64,000 nt of DNA from Allosphingosinicella deserti (GCF_003012735.1 NZ_PXYI01000012.1:1-64000), one strand, 5' to 3'; shown: positions 8,173 through 16,561, counted from the first letter of the stretch. The notes: generated by a model not told the origin, from the sequence alone. Program-made: numbers and translations.

Positions 8173-9717
8173 GTGGCTGTAAGGCAACCCCGCAGGAGAC
8201 CCGCTTCACGGGAGACGGCGCACGTCATCCAGCTCATGCTCGAGTCGCACGACGCCGAGCAGGTGAAGTCGGGGCTGCAGCGCGCGTGCGAGATCTTCGA
8301 AAGTGGACAGGCGTTCACTGACCCCGCGTTTCTAAAGGTCGGGCTTGCCGCGCATCTCTCGTCGCCCGAGCTCAAGGTGCGGCGATGGGCCTACAAGCTC
8401 GTCGCGCTCTTGAAGGACGCCGACCAGCTCGGCCTGTTGGAGGACGCGCTGCTTCGCACCGAGAAGGATCCGGAGAACCGCGGCTGGGCCTCCGCAGCGT
8501 TCTCCGGCCTCGCGGACGACGGCCGCATAGCCCGCCTGACCAGCCGGCTGCCTGACTATCGGGGAACGTCACTCGAGCTCGCAGCCAAACTTTACGCTCG
8601 TGGCGAGCCCTCGCGCGACGACCTCAATCTGCAGGTCTGGCAGAATGAGGCGCTCGCGCGTAAGTGGCTGTGCCTCCTCTGCGGTTATGCAAGGGATAAC
8701 CCTAGGACCATCGACCAGCGCTTCGGCGACCTAGACCTCGTGCGGAACTCCGTCGGCGATCACGACCCGGAGAACGTGGAATACAGCATCTGGGCTGAAT
8801 ACCGCAATCCAAACGGCTCCTATCGCTCTATCCTGCGCAAGCCGGACGAATTGCTGGCCCACGCAAATGTCCGCCGGTGGCTCTATAGGCTGCTTACCAA
8901 GGACGGGGACGCCGCCACGGCGTATCTCGACTTGCTGACTGAGCGCATGAACCCGGCGCACGAGCCTTCGGAATTCGCAAGGGAGGGACTCGCCCTTGGG
9001 CTGGCGACGCTGCCGTTCGAAGACCGGCGCATCGAGGCTATCGAATGGTTCATCGACGAGCCGAGTCCGCGGGTGAAGCTCGCGCTAGTAGATCACCTTG
9101 CCTTCATGGCGAACAAACTGGACGACGTCATCGCGCGAGACGCCCTCGTCGCCGACTACAGCCGCCATCCGGGCGAGCTAATCGGGGTGAAGATCCGATC
9201 CGTCGCGCGACCGGAATGGGGCCTGCCCGCGTTTCAGCTCCCGGTGCCCCCGAACTCGAAATTTATTCCGCCGCGGGACCTTTTCGCCTTAGAGCTCGCG
9301 GCGAACCACGGCCCAGTTACCCAGATCTACGTTGCGAAACAGGAGGTCCACGTCGTGAACAACAAGGTCGAGCAGTCCGGCAGCAACAATTCCATGACCG
9401 GCGTGGTCGCCGGCGACATGATCCAGTCAACGATCAACGCGCTGAGCAGGCAGGAGGACACCAGCCTTCGGGAGCTCACCCCCATCATCGAGAGGTTCCT
9501 GACCGCCCTTGCGGCGAGCGGCATCGACGAAAGCGAGAAGAGGCCAGTGATTGAGGCGGCCGCCGAGGTCGCCAAAGCGACGGGCGAGGAGAAGAAGAGC
9601 AAACTCGCGACGCTGAAGGGTCTCGCCCGCGGCGTCCTCCGGCTGCCGGGGATGGCGGCCGAGGCGGTGAAGGGCGGCGAGGAGCTGGTTGAGGCTATCC
9701 AGCACGTCATCAGCTGA
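8173..9717 (+). CDS. HEAT-like repeat protein with Gly/Asn-rich strand motif
   Basis: 514 residues, not recognised as a named family. Residues ~20-340 are helical and repetitive, in the style of HEAT/armadillo scaffolds. Around residues 396-416 comes a short hydrophobic/Asn/Gly patch (NNKVEQSGSNNSMTGVVAGD). Comparable patches precede or follow interaction domains in many bacterial conflict proteins (from memory of those families). The last ~100 residues look like a helical bundle. No enzymatic motif was seen, so a scaffold or sensor role is likely. Translation starts at a GTG abutting the kinase stop, with GAGG upstream; an in-frame ATG at 8236 is the alternative. Its stop overlaps the next start (TGATG), implying coupling. 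Confidence 0.65.
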   Translation: MAVRQPRRRPASRETAHVIQLMLESHDAEQVKSGLQRACEIFESGQAFTDPAFLKVGLAAHLSSPELKVRRWAYKLVALLKDADQLGLLEDALLRTEKDPENRGWASAAFSGLADDGRIARLTSRLPDYRGTSLELAAKLYARGEPSRDDLNLQVWQNEALARKWLCLLCGYARDNPRTIDQRFGDLDLVRNSVGDHDPENVEYSIWAEYRNPNGSYRSILRKPDELLAHANVRRWLYRLLTKDGDAATAYLDLLTERMNPAHEPSEFAREGLALGLATLPFEDRRIEAIEWFIDEPSPRVKLALVDHLAFMANKLDDVIARDALVADYSRHPGELIGVKIRSVARPEWGLPAFQLPVPPNSKFIPPRDLFALELAANHGPVTQIYVAKQEVHVVNNKVEQSGSNNSMTGVVAGDMIQSTINALSRQEDTSLRELTPIIERFLTALAASGIDESEKRPVIEAAAEVAKATGEEKKSKLATLKGLARGVLRLPGMAAEAVKGGEELVEAIQHVIS

Positions 9718-11024
9718 TGACGCCTCTGCGCATCTACCTGTCGGGCAGCATTCGGAAGGGAGCTGGCGACCCGCGCTCGCCCGACCATTTTTGGACGCCC
9801 GACGACGAGGAATTCATCCGCGCCGATGTCGGGGTTCCCGTCGAGCTTCTCAACCCGGCGAAGACTGACATCAGGCGTCAGGACTTCGCACTTAATTTCG
9901 GCTGCGACCTGCATCTCGTGTCAATCAGCGACGTCGTGCTGGTGGACGCGAGGAAAGAGAAAGGCATTGGGGTTGGTGCGGAGATGATGTTCGCGGCGCA
10001 GCGCGGCATTCCAATTATCACTTGGGCGCCGGAGGACACCCACTACCGACGCCGGAAGGTCGCCGACGTCTTCGGGGAGGATCTGACCGACTGGACGCAC
10101 CCCTTCGTCTTCGGGCTCTCGGACCATGTAGTAGACGAGCTCGCCCAGGCCACGGCGCTCATCCGGGCGCTCGCCCGGGGAACGCCGATCCCGCGCACCG
10201 TCGCAGTGGAGCGTCATATGGAACGGTACCGGCTGAGCGCCGCACGAGAAAGGGCCGGCGAGCGGTTCGTGAACATTGGCGGCGGAGTATACCAGGATCT
10301 GGTCGGCGGCGGCGCGCCGATCGAGATGATCGGCGGCGCGCCACGCCACCGTTTTATGGACTTTCTCTACCTCCCGACCCCCACGGCCCTGCTGCCGCCG
10401 GAGGCTATGCTCTGCGTGAATCGCTGGCGCGAACGACGCCTCGCCGAACGCCCGCTGCTGCACAGCTCGCGCGTGCGGCGGATTGCTGCCGCCGTGGCTC
10501 GAACTCTGTCAGACCTCCCACGCATCTTCGAGATCGGCTGCGGCAAGTTCCCACTGGCCGATGACATCCACTGTGCTAGTTGGACCGGGCTAGAAATCGA
10601 CCCCGAGGCGGTGGCGCACCTCGCGTCGCGCGGGCTCAGGTGCATCGCCTCGCCCTTAGAGGTGAAATCCGAGGACCTTCGCGTAGACTTGGTGGCGGCA
10701 CTCTTTTGCATGCAATTCAGCATCGACGACGCCGAGCTTGCGCTGCTCGCCAGACTTGCGGACGAGGCCGTGGTCCTGTTCAACATACCCACCCGCGACG
10801 AGGCGCTCGCGCGGCGCAGATTGCAGCAGGCGCGCGTGCTTGGGCTCAGCGCGTCCGTGCTTGACCTTCATCCGCTCGGAGTGAACGACGCTCTCGTGCT
10901 GGCAGGATGTCCTCGAGCGAGCGGCAGAGTCGAGGCTGCGAAGGCGGCCATCCTCGCACAGGCGGCGCTGGAATGGCAATCGGCCGGGGCAACCCTCCGG
11001 TGGACAGAATCCGAAAAGGACTAA
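9717..11024 (+). CDS. Nucleoside-deoxyribosyltransferase-like / methyltransferase fusion
   Basis: 435 residues. The N-terminal ~150 residues resemble nucleoside 2-deoxyribosyltransferases. IYLSGSI places a Tyr at residue 7, with Asp72 and Asp77 in SISDVVLVDA, and Glu89 in GIGVGAEMMFA where the family's nucleophilic Glu lies. Such domains cleave or swap N-glycosidic bonds of nucleosides, and relatives act on nucleotides in bacterial conflict systems. From about residue 265, FEIGCGKFP followed by WTGLEIDPEAV looks like motifs I and II of a class I SAM-dependent methyltransferase. The middle region is unassigned. It overlaps the upstream gene by one base (TGATG). I do not know this fusion as a described protein. 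Confidence 0.65.
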   Translation: MTPLRIYLSGSIRKGAGDPRSPDHFWTPDDEEFIRADVGVPVELLNPAKTDIRRQDFALNFGCDLHLVSISDVVLVDARKEKGIGVGAEMMFAAQRGIPIITWAPEDTHYRRRKVADVFGEDLTDWTHPFVFGLSDHVVDELAQATALIRALARGTPIPRTVAVERHMERYRLSAARERAGERFVNIGGGVYQDLVGGGAPIEMIGGAPRHRFMDFLYLPTPTALLPPEAMLCVNRWRERRLAERPLLHSSRVRRIAAAVARTLSDLPRIFEIGCGKFPLADDIHCASWTGLEIDPEAVAHLASRGLRCIASPLEVKSEDLRVDLVAALFCMQFSIDDAELALLARLADEAVVLFNIPTRDEALARRRLQQARVLGLSASVLDLHPLGVNDALVLAGCPRASGRVEAAKAAILAQAALEWQSAGATLRWTESEKD

Positions 11025-11056
11025 CGCGCAACGCTGTAAGATGCGATAGGGTCGCG

Positions 11057-11533
11057 GTGGGATACGTTGGCGGCAAGGGAAACTGTTTATCGCGCGTGAT
11101 TGGCGCGATGCCGGTACGCCGCGTCTATATTGAGACTCATTCGAGCGAGGGGGCCGTAATGCGGGCCAAGCGGTCGATCGACCGGCAGATTGGCATAGAC
11201 GCAGACGAGCGTGTGATCTCCGCCTGGCGTGGATGCAAGCGCAGGTGCGAGTTCGTACCTGGGGATGCAGTTACCTTCCTCGCCTTCCCATTACGCGCAG
11301 GGCGCGAGGGCCCCTCCGAGGTGCCTTGGACGAACTTTTCCGCCGACATTCCGCTGCACAAGTCCGCCCGGGCGGGCGCCGATTTCCGTGAGCGCGGACG
11401 CTCCAAGCGCCAGGTCGCGACCATGCGGCGCAAAGTTGAGCGAATGATCGCGCCGGAGGGCAGCAAGTTCGTCGACTGGTTGGCGCGGCAATACCCCGAA
11501 CAGGTCCGGCGATATGCGGAGGAGGTCGCTTGA
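11057..11533 (+). CDS. Degenerate D12-class adenine methylase fragment, chimeric
   Basis: 158 residues from a GTG at 11057; the start is uncertain, with an ATG at 10973 also in frame. The first ~75 residues match the N-terminus of D12-class (Dam-like) N6-adenine methylases: YVGGKGN, then RVYIETH, AVMRAKR and IGIDADERVI. The SAM-binding FxGxG equivalent reads THSSEGAVM, lacking the usual glycines, and no DPPY motif follows, so catalysis is unlikely. From about residue 90 the sequence changes to a basic helical tail (SARAGADFRERGRSKRQVAT) unrelated to that family. The frame stays open, and its 3' end holds the ribosome-binding site of the next gene. It may be a decayed gene kept for coupling or a repurposed DNA-binding subunit. 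Confidence 0.55.
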   Translation: MGYVGGKGNCLSRVIGAMPVRRVYIETHSSEGAVMRAKRSIDRQIGIDADERVISAWRGCKRRCEFVPGDAVTFLAFPLRAGREGPSEVPWTNFSADIPLHKSARAGADFRERGRSKRQVATMRRKVERMIAPEGSKFVDWLARQYPEQVRRYAEEVA

Positions 11534-14500
11534 GCGCGTCCCGGTCCTTCTGGAACACGCTCCGCCGGGCCGGCTTCGTGCGCGACGGCGGACCGGCGGA
11601 CGGCATGATCACCGTGGCACCAGAGCAGGCGCACGATCCGGCGCTTGGGCGATATGCCTTCCTGTTCGACCGCAACCGCTTCCCGGTCGCTATCGAAGGC
11701 ATTTTCCGCAGCGGTTCGACCCCGGTCTTGATGTTCGTGGACGCGACGAGTGCGCCCTTCTTCGAGGCCTCAGCCGTCGACTGCCACCGGATGGCCTGGA
11801 ACGTCGGGCTTGCGCCCCTTCTCTGGATCAACCTCGACGATCGCGTGCTCATTCTCGACAGCTACCGCCGTCCATCGGGCCGGCTCGCCGATGTGACATT
11901 GGCTGAGTTCCCTACGACGACGCGGGCCGGGATGGAGAACTTGGTGACCGTATGCGGGCGTCTCGCGTTCGACACCGGCGCGTTCTGGTCCTCCGAGTTC
12001 GCCCGGCGCATCGACCGCCAGCATAGAGTTGACGCTGTCCTCCTTCGTGAGCTCACCGCTGTCGAACGCAAGCTTACGCGCTCCGGCCTTCCACCGCTCC
12101 TAGCGCAGAAGCTAATCGGCCGCACGATCTTCTCCCAATATCTGGTTGACCGGAACGTGCTCAAGGCGTCGGCGATTGAGGAGATGTTCGGCCATACGAG
12201 GCTGAGCGACACGCTCCGATCGATGGAGGCGGCCCCAAGGCTCTTCGACTGGTTACGTGTCACCTTCAACGGCGATCTGTTCCCACCGGACGTGGACGAC
12301 GAGCGTTCGCTCGTCTGCGAGGAGCACTTGGCGACTCTTGCCGATTTTCTCGACGGCCACGCCGCGGAGACCGGCCAGTTGAGCGCGTTCCCGTTCCGCT
12401 TCGACTTCATTCCCGTGGAGTTGGTCTCATCCATCTACGAGCAGTTCGCCCACTCAATCGCCGGCGACGCCGCCACCGCGCAGGGGCTTCACTATACCCC
12501 AGTTAATCTGGTCGATCTGGCGCTAGATCAGGTCATGGACGGAGTATCTGGAAGGGCAAAAGTGCTCGATCCTGCCTGCGGATCCGGCGTATTCCTAGTC
12601 GAAGCCATGCGACGCCTGGTTTGGCTGCGCTCTCGCGTGGAGCCGAACTCGCGCGAACTCGTCCGCGCCGTGCTTCGCGACCAGATCTTCGGGGTCGACA
12701 TCAATGCGGGCGCCCTCCAGGTGGCCGCGTTCAGCCTATACCTGGCCGCGCTGGAGCTCGATCCAGACGTGCACGCGGACGACCTGACCTGGCTCAGATT
12801 CGACCACCTGATTGGGCGCAACCTGCTCCACGCGAGCTTCTTCGACGCGCCGCTCGGCGACCAGCAGTTCGACGTCGTGGTCGGCAATCCTCCTTGGACC
12901 TACGCAGGCGCCGCCGGGATTGACGACAGACGCCCGACTCAGGACAAGGTGGTCCAGCCACGCCGCTCACCGGACTGGGCGTTCTTGTGGCAGGCGCGCC
13001 GGCACGCTTCGATTGGTAGCCGAATGGCGCTCCTGATGAAGGCGACCCCCTTCTTCAGCAAGGACCGGGTCGCGACGGAGGCCCGGCGGTTGCTCCTCCA
13101 CAGCTTCACTGACGTGAAGCTCGTGAATTTCTCGCAGTTACGGAACGAGGGGCTGTTCCCATCGCTTGTCGCCCGCGTGAATGGCGGCAAGGTAAACGCC
13201 GGGCCCGCGCTGATGTTCTGCGGAACGGTGGGCGAGCCCGCAGATGACGCGGTCGTCGAGGTCGCGAACGTGCCCTGGAGCCGCCACTTCCGCCGGAACG
13301 GCGTGCTAGAGCTTTCGAGCGACGACTACCAGCAGCCGAGAGTGGCAAGCGTCGCCGGCGATCCGGTCCTCCTCAAGGCTGCGGTCTTCGGCAACGCGCG
13401 AGAGTTCGAGGTCGTCCAGTCGATCCAGCACTCCGCGACGCTAACTCGCCTCGGCGAATGGTGCAGGGCGGCTGGCGTCCGGATCCAGGAGGGACTGCAG
13501 GTTGGGGGCGGCGGCAAGGGCGACGCTAGTGCGCTCGCGGGCCTCCCGTTCATCGACATGGAGGCCTATCGCCCCGTTTATGGCCACACCCGCCGCATCC
13601 GCCGCTTCGACCTGCAGCACGTCCACCGCGCGCGCGATCGCGACACCTACCGGGCGCCGCTCGTGCTGTGCCCTGAAGCTGGCTTTGCCCGCGCTCTCCA
13701 GCGCGGCCGCTACTCCGCCGCCGTGCTTCACGAAGACGCGGTGTTCACCCACTCGTTCACCGGTGTGTCCTTCGCCGGCCACGACCCCCTGCTCGCCGAT
13801 ACGCTAGCGCTCATCCTCAATTCCAAGATTATCGCTTTCCTGCTCGCGCTTGGCGGGTCCAACACGGGTCTTAAGCAGCCAAAGATCGAGAAAATCGACC
13901 TGGAGGCCCTGGCAGTTCCAGACCTCTCTAGTCTTTCGGCGACCGTCAGGAGCAGGTTTTCGGAGGTCCTCAGAGCGCTCGGCGAGCGTCCGAGCGCGAC
14001 GCTGCTCGCCGCGGCGGACGATATGGTGCTCGACCTTTACGGCCTGGGGAGCCACGACCGAGCGATCATTGAGGACGCGCTCCCGCGCACCCGGCCCATC
14101 CTTCTCGACTCCCGGCAGGAGCGCGAGATCGAGGTCGACCGGGTCACCGCGGCTCAACTTCACGATTACGGTAGCGAACTCGCCCACTGGCTCGACACGG
14201 CACTCCGCGAGACGAGCTCGGCGCGCACAGTCGTCAGCCGAGCGCTCCGGGTCTCCCCCGACGTCGTCGCAATGCGGTTTGAGATTCAAGACGGGCCGAC
14301 TAGGCCGCTAGACGGCTTCGCCATCGTCGATCCGGACTTATTCGAAACGGGGCTGTTTGCCGAACGTGGGATTGGTGGTCCCCCCAGCTTCCGCACTGGA
14401 CGCAGCATGCGCGTATACGCCTCGCCTGCCATTTACATCGTCAAGCCCGACGAGCGGCGCCAGTGGACACGCTCGCACGCCCAAATCGACTTTCGTCGCA

Positions 14501-14595
14501 TACTCGACGACATACGTTCTGAGCGAGTTCGCGTTGTAAACGTCGTCGGCGCGCTCCCTCGATGGGACATGCCGCACACCCTTGCACTTAACTGA
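11530..14595 (+). CDS. N6-adenine DNA methyltransferase, type IIG-like
   Basis: 1021 residues. The catalytic core has motif I DPACGSG at residues 347-353 and motif IV NPPW at 453-456, in the order of gamma-type N6-adenine methyltransferases (Eco57I/type I HsdM-like). The segment near residue 190-215 (LLAQKLIGRTIFSQYLVDRN) resembles the helical linker before the methylase domain in type IIG enzymes. Residues ~600-1000 probably include target recognition. No clear PD-(D/E)xK nuclease site is visible in the first 180 residues, so restriction activity is unproven. Translation begins at a TTG overlapping the upstream TGA by 4 bases, behind a strong GGAGGAGG. It is the last gene of the island. Confidence 0.8.
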   Translation: MSASRSFWNTLRRAGFVRDGGPADGMITVAPEQAHDPALGRYAFLFDRNRFPVAIEGIFRSGSTPVLMFVDATSAPFFEASAVDCHRMAWNVGLAPLLWINLDDRVLILDSYRRPSGRLADVTLAEFPTTTRAGMENLVTVCGRLAFDTGAFWSSEFARRIDRQHRVDAVLLRELTAVERKLTRSGLPPLLAQKLIGRTIFSQYLVDRNVLKASAIEEMFGHTRLSDTLRSMEAAPRLFDWLRVTFNGDLFPPDVDDERSLVCEEHLATLADFLDGHAAETGQLSAFPFRFDFIPVELVSSIYEQFAHSIAGDAATAQGLHYTPVNLVDLALDQVMDGVSGRAKVLDPACGSGVFLVEAMRRLVWLRSRVEPNSRELVRAVLRDQIFGVDINAGALQVAAFSLYLAALELDPDVHADDLTWLRFDHLIGRNLLHASFFDAPLGDQQFDVVVGNPPWTYAGAAGIDDRRPTQDKVVQPRRSPDWAFLWQARRHASIGSRMALLMKATPFFSKDRVATEARRLLLHSFTDVKLVNFSQLRNEGLFPSLVARVNGGKVNAGPALMFCGTVGEPADDAVVEVANVPWSRHFRRNGVLELSSDDYQQPRVASVAGDPVLLKAAVFGNAREFEVVQSIQHSATLTRLGEWCRAAGVRIQEGLQVGGGGKGDASALAGLPFIDMEAYRPVYGHTRRIRRFDLQHVHRARDRDTYRAPLVLCPEAGFARALQRGRYSAAVLHEDAVFTHSFTGVSFAGHDPLLADTLALILNSKIIAFLLALGGSNTGLKQPKIEKIDLEALAVPDLSSLSATVRSRFSEVLRALGERPSATLLAAADDMVLDLYGLGSHDRAIIEDALPRTRPILLDSRQEREIEVDRVTAAQLHDYGSELAHWLDTALRETSSARTVVSRALRVSPDVVAMRFEIQDGPTRPLDGFAIVDPDLFETGLFAERGIGGPPSFRTGRSMRVYASPAIYIVKPDERRQWTRSHAQIDFRRILDDIRSERVRVVNVVGALPRWDMPHTLALN

Positions 14596-15044
14596 CGCGG
14601 CGCCCGCAACGCTTTTTACCTGAGCTTGTATTGCATGTGCTGCCTTTTGCTGAATCCTCTATGTGGTCGGACCGGCGACGCCGAGCGCTTGTTGATTGCG
14701 GGGTACGTATCCGGCGTTGTCTGAACGTATGGCCGATCTCGGTTCCCGGTTTACCCACTCCGAACGACTTCTTCTGGGTCTTCACCACCTGGCGGCCTCA
14801 CTAGTCAAATGAACTAATTGCATCATTTCGGGGCCTCCAATGGCGAAGCAACCTACGTCCGCTTCTGACAGGAGCTGCCGTTCGGCAATTCGCGGGCGAA
14901 CGACGGCTTTGTCCCAAGGTCGGCCGTTCGCGGCCTCGTGCACCACATCCGCACCGCAGCTTTGCCAAGTCCGCACCGCACTTTCACACGCGATCGATCC
15001 CGGCATTGCACAACGCCCGCTCCAAACCCTCCCCAGGAGCCGCG
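14596..15044. other. Downstream flank of the island
   Basis: About 450 bases with no supported gene. It contains GTCCGCTTCTGAC (near 14856) and AGCTGCCGTT (14873-14882), similar to or identical with sequences near 7185 and 5886 on the other side of the island. AT-richer sequence at 14600-14660 follows the methyltransferase stop without a clear hairpin terminator. Confidence 0.4.
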
Positions 15045-16517
15045 ATGCTCACCCCACCTCTCCCCGCTCCGCACCCCCGCGCCCCCATTACCCGCCCCCT
15101 CCGCGTCAAGTTCATCCTCCCCGCGCTCACCGAGGCGAAGAGCCCGTTCTGGCGCCCGATCAAATATTCGCTGTTCCCGCCGCTCGGACTCGCCAGCCTT
15201 GCCGCGCATCTCGCGCCCGACGATGCGGCCGAGATCGTCGACGATCATGTGCAGCGACTCTCCACCGACGACGCGCCGGACCTGGTCGTCATCCAGGTCT
15301 ACATCACCAACGCCTATCGGGCCTATGCGCTCGCCGATCTGTATCGAGCGCGCGGCTGTTTCGTTGCGCTCGGCGGGCTGCACGTCACCAGCCTTCCCGA
15401 CGAGGCTGCGCTCCATGCCGATGCGATCTTCATCGGGCCGGGCGACCAGACCTTCCCGGCCTTTCTGCGCGATTTCCGGGCGGGGTGCCCGAAGCCGGTC
15501 TACGTCTCCGCGGCGGGGCGGACGGCGGAGGAGCTGCCGCCGATGCGGCGCGACCTGATCGACCGCAGCCGCTATCTGGTGCCGAACTCGATCGTAGTCA
15601 CCCGCGGCTGCCCGCAGCATTGCGACTTCTGCTACAAGGATGCCTTCTTCGCCGGCGGAGCGGGCTTCTACACCCAGCGGGTGGACGAGGCGCTCGCCGA
15701 GATCGATCGGCTGCCGGGACGCCATCTTTATTTCCTCGACGATCATCTGCTCGGCAACCGGCGCTTCGCCGAGGCCCTGTTCGACGGCATGGCCGGCATG
15801 GGCCGGCTGTTCCAGGGTGCGGCGACGGTCGATTCGGTGCTGCGCGGCGACCTGATCGAGCGCGCGGCCAAAGCGGGGCTGCGCAGCCTGTTCGTCGGCT
15901 TCGAAAGCTTCAGCCCGGCCAATCTGCGCGGCAGCAACAAGAAGCAGAATCTGGCGCGCGATTATGGCGAGGTCGCGCGGCGGCTGAGCGACCTCGGCAT
16001 CATGATCAACGGATCGTTCGTGTTCGGCATGGACGACGACGATGAGGACGTATTCGACCGCACCGTGGACTGGGCGGTGCGCAACGGCCTGACCACCGCG
16101 ACCTTCCACATCATGACGCCCTATCCGGGCACGCGGCTGTTCGCGCGGATGGCGGCGGAGGGGCGGATTACCAGCCGCAACTGGGACCGCTACGACACGC
16201 GCCACGTCGTCTACCGGCCGGCGAAGCTTACACCGCAAGCGCTGGAGGCGGGATACCACCGCGCCTACCGCGATTTCTATTCCTGGCGAAACATCGGCCG
16301 GGCCGCGCTGGTGCATCCGTCGGCCAAGCACCGGGCCAAGCATTTCGCCTACGCCGCCGGGTGGAAGAAGTTCGAGCCTTTGTGGGATCTGGCGATCAAG
16401 GCGCGCCGGCTCGCGCTAATGACTCCGCTCCTGGAGGCGGTGCTGTCGCGGGTGACGCGGGGCGAAGGCGGCGGCGCGGAAGTGGGCGCCCTGCTCCAAC
16501 CGGAGTCAACGGGCTAA
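15045..16517 (+). CDS. B12-binding-type radical SAM protein
   Basis: 490 residues. The N-terminal ~150 residues resemble a cobalamin-binding Rossmann domain of radical SAM enzymes (FPPLGLASLAAHL, then LGGLHVTSLPDEA). The radical SAM cluster motif is C189-x3-C193-x2-C196 (CPQHCDFC), which would bind the 4Fe-4S cluster that cleaves SAM. The C-terminal ~150 residues (THIMTPYPGTRLF-like segment onward) are typical of the BchE/MiaB-related B12 radical SAM group. AGGAG seven bases before the ATG at 15045 fixes the start; an ATG 13 codons upstream lacks one. The substrate is unknown. The stop codon TAA is embedded in a REP half-site. Confidence 0.85.
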   Translation: MLTPPLPAPHPRAPITRPLRVKFILPALTEAKSPFWRPIKYSLFPPLGLASLAAHLAPDDAAEIVDDHVQRLSTDDAPDLVVIQVYITNAYRAYALADLYRARGCFVALGGLHVTSLPDEAALHADAIFIGPGDQTFPAFLRDFRAGCPKPVYVSAAGRTAEELPPMRRDLIDRSRYLVPNSIVVTRGCPQHCDFCYKDAFFAGGAGFYTQRVDEALAEIDRLPGRHLYFLDDHLLGNRRFAEALFDGMAGMGRLFQGAATVDSVLRGDLIERAAKAGLRSLFVGFESFSPANLRGSNKKQNLARDYGEVARRLSDLGIMINGSFVFGMDDDDEDVFDRTVDWAVRNGLTTATFHIMTPYPGTRLFARMAAEGRITSRNWDRYDTRHVVYRPAKLTPQALEAGYHRAYRDFYSWRNIGRAALVHPSAKHRAKHFAYAAGWKKFEPLWDLAIKARRLALMTPLLEAVLSRVTRGEGGGAEVGALLQPESTG

Positions 16518-16532
16518 TTGGTTAGTGTCCCC
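16516..16532 (+). repeat. REP half-site AATTGGTTAGTGTCCCC
   Basis: These 17 bases match one arm of the palindrome at 32043-32097 (AATT-n-GTTAGTGTCCCC). The last two bases of the radical SAM stop codon (TAA, 16515-16517) belong to it, so the repeat begins inside the gene end. The rest of the 283-base gap to 16800 holds a GATTCCGCG direct repeat and the CGCGAAG units. Confidence 0.7.
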
Positions 16533-16561
16533 AGATTCCGCGGTGTTCCCAGATTCCGCGA

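Noticed and set aside
9717-11024. Toxin-antitoxin pair within the fusion gene
   Set aside because: The two domains are in one uninterrupted frame with a linker, and no separate start with a ribosome-binding site was found at the domain boundary.
7600-14595. BREX or DISARM locus
   Set aside because: The large methyltransferase recalls PglX/DrmMI, but no BrxC/PglZ/BrxL ATPases, phosphatase, helicase (DrmA/DrmD) or phospholipase genes are present.
11530-14595. Complete type I restriction system
   Set aside because: No HsdR-type helicase/nuclease or separate HsdS gene lies next to the methyltransferase.
14840-16045. Protein-coding gene starting at 14840
   Set aside because: Its translation is low-complexity and overlaps the radical SAM gene, which has a ribosome-binding site and catalytic cysteines in another frame.
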